Positions 59,716 to 64,000 of a stretch of 64,000 nt of DNA are shown here, in pieces. Under the pieces are notes generated by a model. It saw only the letters and a program-made list of their open reading frames with translations, was not told the DNA's origin and searched no databases. The position numbers and the translations under genes are program-made. The DNA comes from Piper betle (Eukaryota > Streptophyta > Magnoliopsida > Piperales > Piperaceae), in assembly GCA_033002965.1 (NCBI GenBank), contig JAURVB010011070.1:1-64000 (forward strand). Direction: 5' to 3'. The first letter of the stretch is position 1, and every line of letters begins with the position of its first letter.

Positions 59716-61440
59716 CATTTGATGTCAATATATTCCTCCAATATTGAAGAAACAAATCACCAACATGGTTAGCATCTTCAACAAAAGAACCATCACTGAA
59801 CTGTATGGAATTAATTTGAATCCTTCTTCGATTTCTAGCAAAGTTTTGGTGAAAGAACTGGGTATTCCTATCCCCTTGCCGCTTGTTATCATCATGAGAC
59901 TTTTGTTTCAAAAGAATTTCCTGCTTGAGTGAGTAAGAGGTCCTCAAGTATTGCAGAAGCATGACTGATATCAATGGTAGATGGAAGTCCATCAAATTCA
60001 CGTTGAATCAAAGACGGCTGCTGATCAATTTGTCGCTCAAGATGCTTGTATTTTGAATTATTCCATACTTGAAGCTGAGCTTTGGTGGCTTGTAATTTAT
60101 CAAGAAAAACCTTCATAGGAGATCCAAGATGGTCTTTCCCAATATTGATGAATAAGAGGTTTGTAGTCAGCATCAAGTGTCCAGAAGTTTTGAAACGAAA
60201 CATTTTGTAGCTTCTTGCAACCTTTGGATCAAACTCCAACAAGATAGGAATATGAACAGAGAGAACAGGCTTGAGATGATAAAGTTTTGCATTTGGAAAT
60301 GGCGATAACCATAAATCATCAACACAAGTCCGATCAAGTCTTGCCAATAACCGAGAATGACCACATTGCTTATTTGTCCAAGTAAAACAATTGCCAATAA
60401 AGCCAAGATCAACTGCATCAAGCTTGGACCAAGCCACCGAAACGTTGTGTTGAAATGTCTGATTCCATTTACCTCCTTCCTTCTCATGTTGCTCAAAAAG
60501 AATATTGAGATCTCCAATAATGAGTCAAGGTTCATTGTACAAGGAAAGAAGATGTTTCAGCCATTGATGAAGTATCTTTTAGGTGCTCCATAAGTGGCAC
60601 AAAGAAGGAAGGACGAGGGACAATTAAATATGAGAGAGTCGTTCCCAGATAAACGAGCTATCCTTACCATAGCAATCAAAAGTAACCAATTCATTCCAAG
60701 CAAAAAGAAGACCACCAGCAAGGCCACAATAGTATAAGAATGGCGAGGATGAAAAATAGTAGGGAATTTGTGGCTCCAATGTTATATTTAGTCTCCCAAA
60801 GAAAAACAGCATCAGGTTGATTTTTCTTCAGGAGCAAGTACATGTATGGTGAAAAAGAAATTGTAGCATCACTTGAGAACGAGCAAAATATGTACCTCCT
60901 TGTTGCAGCTAGAGTGGTAGTTTGTTCAATCTCCAAGATTTATAAACTGGAGGCAAAATATCTAGCAGACGAAAGCTCCAACATGTGCCTTCTTGTCAGA
61001 AATTCTGAAAACCAAACATGTTAACCCAATATCCACAGAGCAAAAATAAACCTCCCATCAATTTTGGAGAGAAGTATAAGCAACCCTCTTAAATAGGCAA
61101 GAAGTTTCTAAAATCAACTTCAACGAGGAGGAGCATATTTCATCATCTTTCCAAAGTCAAGTTCAACCAAAACCATGAAAACCAGGTAAAACCTTCATGC
61201 CCACGAGTGAATTCGCCAGCCACTTGAGAGAGCCAAAATTGGAGCAAAATATTGCCAAGCCATGGATACAAAACACAAACACCAAACCACTCGCAAAAGT
61301 CGTCCATAGCTGGTGTAGCCAGTGGGAGGAAGGTGGTCCGCCGGAACCTTGTGAGAGTGTTTTTTTTATTAACCACTGACTGATAAAAAAATAGCCTCTA
61401 GTAGTTATAAAAGGATTACTCTGGGAATTCTGGACTCTCA
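59716..61440 (-). mobile_element. L1-type LINE fragment (endonuclease to RT start)
   Basis: Minus strand: NQPDAVFLWETK (about 60770-60830) and AGGLLFAWN (endonuclease N-part), then LGFIGNCFTWTNKQ and RLLARLDRTCVDDLW (endonuclease C-part, about 60290-60410), then GDRNTQFFHQNFARNRR (about 59810-59860), which leads into the reverse transcriptase. It then stops at the solo LTR. Frames are broken. Weak WNCxGL-type sequence upstream (to 61440) suggests more of the 5' part. It is a degenerate non-LTR retrotransposon. Confidence 0.8.
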
Positions 61441-62582
61441 GTATCATAAAAGAAGACGAAGCACAACATGATCTTCACTGGCAGCCGCGACGAGGAGTAC
61501 TATGAGCTCGAGTAGGCCCTGGGGAAGTTGGAGGTGACACTGTCTGGCCCGCTCAATTTGATCGACGTAGCCATGAGAGAAGAATGTAGTGCTGTCTTTC
61601 AAAGAAAACTACCTCTTAAGTTGAAAGACCGGGAAAAATTTGTGATTTCATGTTCAATTGGAAGAAATATTCATTGTAATATTTTATGTAACTTAGGTTC
61701 TAGCATTAACCTTATGCCTTTTTCTGTTTTCAAAAAGTTAGGAATCCAAGATATTACTCCTACCAATATCACACTTCAGTTAGCTGACCGGTCATTAGTA
61801 TATCCTAAAAGAGTCATTGAAGATATTTTAATAAAGGTTGACAAGTTTATCTTTCCTGCAGATTTTGTGATGCTTGAAATGGATGGAAGGAATGATAATA
61901 TACCACTCATTGTTAGGAGAGGTTTCTTAGTAACTGAGAGAACATTAATCGACGTAGCTGCTGGAAAACTTACACTTAGGGTAAACAACGATTGTGTCAC
62001 ATATAACATCTTTAAATCTATAAATTGCCCGGATAAAACATATGATTGTTCTAAAATTGAACTATTTGATAAAAAATGTACAAAGGGGATCAGTTGAGTG
62101 ATTTAGTATATAAGGCCATAAATTTTCTTTGTGAAGATGATACTGATGTGAAAGAGATGGTTAAAGTATTAAATTCACAACCAATCTTGCCTAAGAGATT
62201 CAGAGTTGTGAAAACCTTAAATCTACCATTGTAAAGATTGCTACCATCAGTTAAAGTGACCACCTAATTTGAAGATTATCAAGATGGTCGGGCGATTGAC
62301 GTTAAACCAAACACTTCTTGGGAGGCAACCTAAGTGATTTCTTTTAAAAGTTTATTTTTATTTATAGAATTTTTTTAATATTTCTTTTTATTTTGTAGCA
62401 TGGGTCAAGACCAAATTCATTATTCATGACAATCATCAACCGACTTATTGGTTGAGGGAGTCCTCTGCTCTTCTCTTTATTTTTTTAGCATAGAGGACAA
62501 TATTTAGTTTAAGTTTGGGGGGATGCCTTAATTTTGTGTATATTGTTTATGTTCAACTCATGTTTAGATTTAGAGATGCATA

Positions 62583-62600
62583 CATATATATATATATAGT
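62583..62600. repeat. (TA)n microsatellite
   Basis: A short TATATA run within the Athila-like remnant. It is a simple repeat with no further content. Confidence 0.8.
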
Positions 62601-63544
62601 GTAGTTTAGTGTAAAAATTTTATTATGCAACAATATATTAGTCTCTTTGTTCAATAATAGATATAATGTGAATTAGTCTTACCTTTCTTAGGAAAACTTT
62701 TAGAATTTGCCCTAGCGACTTTTGAGGCGAAATATTTGGCTTGTTATATAGATGGAAAATGATATAGGCAAATCTTTTGATGAGTCAGGGCCTTTCTTCA
62801 ACCCTACCTAATATGAATTATCCTTTGCACACAATTTCATGGTCTTTATTATACATATTTGTTTGATTACCCTTATTTTAGCCTTGTCCTTTTTATTAAA
62901 AATATATCTAGCTAGTTGAGTTTTAGCACCCTAGTGTTTTGATTTCTGTTCTAAATTCCTAACAGGGATGGAACTTTGAGTAATATGGGGGAAGGCATTG
63001 TTTTTTATAGAGTGGTGATTGAGTAGATAATGTGGATTTTACTAGTACTTTTCTTTGTAAAGAAAAAAAGAAAAAAAAAGAAAATGGAAAAAAGATGAGG
63101 CAATGATCCTCCATCGTTATACATAAGATGAAACAATGGTCTTCCACTGGTTTGAAATAAAAGAAAAGAAAAAGAAAATGTAACAGGTAGCCAATGGAAA
63201 ATCAACGCAAAGTTAGTTCTTATATTAGGTCAACTCGCTACTACATTTAAGGAAGTTTGTGTCATATTATTATCGTGTTTGGGGATTTATTGTATATGTA
63301 TGTCAGGATTTAGAAAGGATTTTTAATGCTAAGGTGCATTTTAGCCTCTGTTTTTATCTTGTTTATCCTATTTTTGGTCCCTAGCCCCTGGCCCATGTTA
63401 CAACTTATAAAGACTTATTGATTCCATTGAATTGGCATTGCCTATATTAGTGGAGATGGGAGCGAAAGGTAAACATATTTAAGCATGTGCTTCATTGTAT
63501 TCTCTTGGTTGCATATGAGAATGATAAGCTAATGGATTATCTTA

Positions 63545-63557
63545 CACACACACACAC
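63545..63557. repeat. (CA)n microsatellite
   Basis: A run of ACACACACACACAC within the Athila-like remnant, just before the presumed polypurine tract region. Confidence 0.8.
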
Positions 63558-63741
63558 GTAGAGCCTTCTTTTGGGTGTGATTGATGAAAGGGAATTTCTG
63601 ATTTGATTGACATCTTGTTGCCTCTAGATAGTTTGATTAAGAATCATATGAGAACATAATGAGGACTAAGTATTTTTATGTAGTAAAATTTTCTTGGTTA
63701 TGATATTTTGCTCGGGACGCACAAAAGTTTAAGTTTGGGGA

Positions 63742-64000
63742 TGTATTAAGTGTTTAAAGTATACAATATTTACCCCATGTTTTTAATATGATTTTGTACT
63801 TCCCAGGTATAAATATTATTAATTAGGTGATATTTCTCGTTTTATTCAAATTAATTAATATTTTATGTGATATGCTTAATTTTAGAGTTTTAATGCAGAA
63901 AAGATGAAACAAATTAAACTTTGGAATTGAAAAGTCATGGTCACCCAATGGTCACTACAAGGAGTTCACAAAACTTCATGAGGATGGATGTACATTGCTT
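63742..64000 (+). repeat. Possible Athila 3' LTR, cut by window end
   Basis: The purine tract AAGTTTGGGGA at 63731-63741 is followed by TGTATTAAG, a plausible LTR start. The rest is AT-rich and non-coding and runs off the window, so the end cannot be checked. Confidence 0.35.

Larger units (their letters stand above)
61500..63741 (+). mobile_element. Athila-like Ty3/gypsy remnant with large internal deletion
   Basis: 61528-62097 encodes the gag-pol protease region of Athila-type elements (LPLKLKDREKF; INLMPFSVFKKLG; ITLQLADRSLVYPKRVIED; VDKFIFPADFVMLEMD). The active-site block reads CNLGSS instead of DLGA-like, so the catalytic Asp is lost. Soon after 62250 comes the sequence usually found after integrase (GGCGATTGACGTTAAACC... 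TTGGGAGGCAACC), so RT, RNase H and integrase are deleted. AGTTTGGGGGGATG at about 62512 and AAGTTTGGGG at 63731 are the purine tracts of this family. A-rich GAAAAAG repeats lie at 63058-63180. Confidence 0.75.

Noticed and set aside
1..64000. tRNA, rRNA, CRISPR arrays or bacterial-type operons
   Set aside because: None was seen. The only tRNA-like signals are retrotransposon primer-binding sites.

Overview
This is nuclear DNA from a flowering plant. The evidence is many-exon genes with GT-AG introns, plant-only proteins (a chloroplast protein translocon subunit and a PsbP-family lumen protein), a plant-type CENP-C, and abundant plant LTR retrotransposons. I cannot name the species. Gene-space GC is modest and coding sequence is not grass-like in GC. 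All calls come from reading the sequence by eye; no alignment or search was run.

Layout. 1-4640: gene-free, AT-rich repeat DNA. 5125-7873 (+): a three-exon gene for a small acidic, lysine-rich conserved plant protein, with a TRIM-like element and a fold-back MITE in its second intron. 8700-42572 (+): the TIC236 gene (TamB/DUF490 family, inner-envelope link between TOC and TIC), 23 coding exons. Its intron 15 is 17.4 kb and holds a Ty1/copia element (21335-33302) split by a Ty3/gypsy element (24469-31549), then an older copia remnant that is itself split by a GC-rich, mitochondrial-looking patch. All recognisable retroelements in this intron are antisense to the gene. 44040-47120 (+): PsbP-domain protein PPD5, 11 exons, first intron best explained as GC-AG. 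47831-49020 (+): a broken BAHD acyltransferase pseudogene. 49475-56191 (-): centromere protein C, 18 exons, with the CENP-C motif near the end and a run of exons of alternating phase that suggests repeated exon-pair duplication. 56754-59715: a probable solo LTR inserted in an L1-type LINE fragment (to about 61440). 61500-64000: an Athila-like gypsy remnant.

How they relate. The four live genes are housekeeping genes of two kinds: chloroplast biogenesis and photosynthesis (TIC236, PPD5) and nuclear or chromosome function (CENP-C, and probably the lysine-rich protein). They are not an operon or pathway cluster; introns and intergenic space carry the mobile DNA.

A recurring oddity is that three of the four intact-looking genes carry single-base breaks, five in total. 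All behave like one missing base, and four lie in homopolymer runs. Splice phases close perfectly if one base is added back, so I read these mainly as consensus-sequence errors rather than dead genes.
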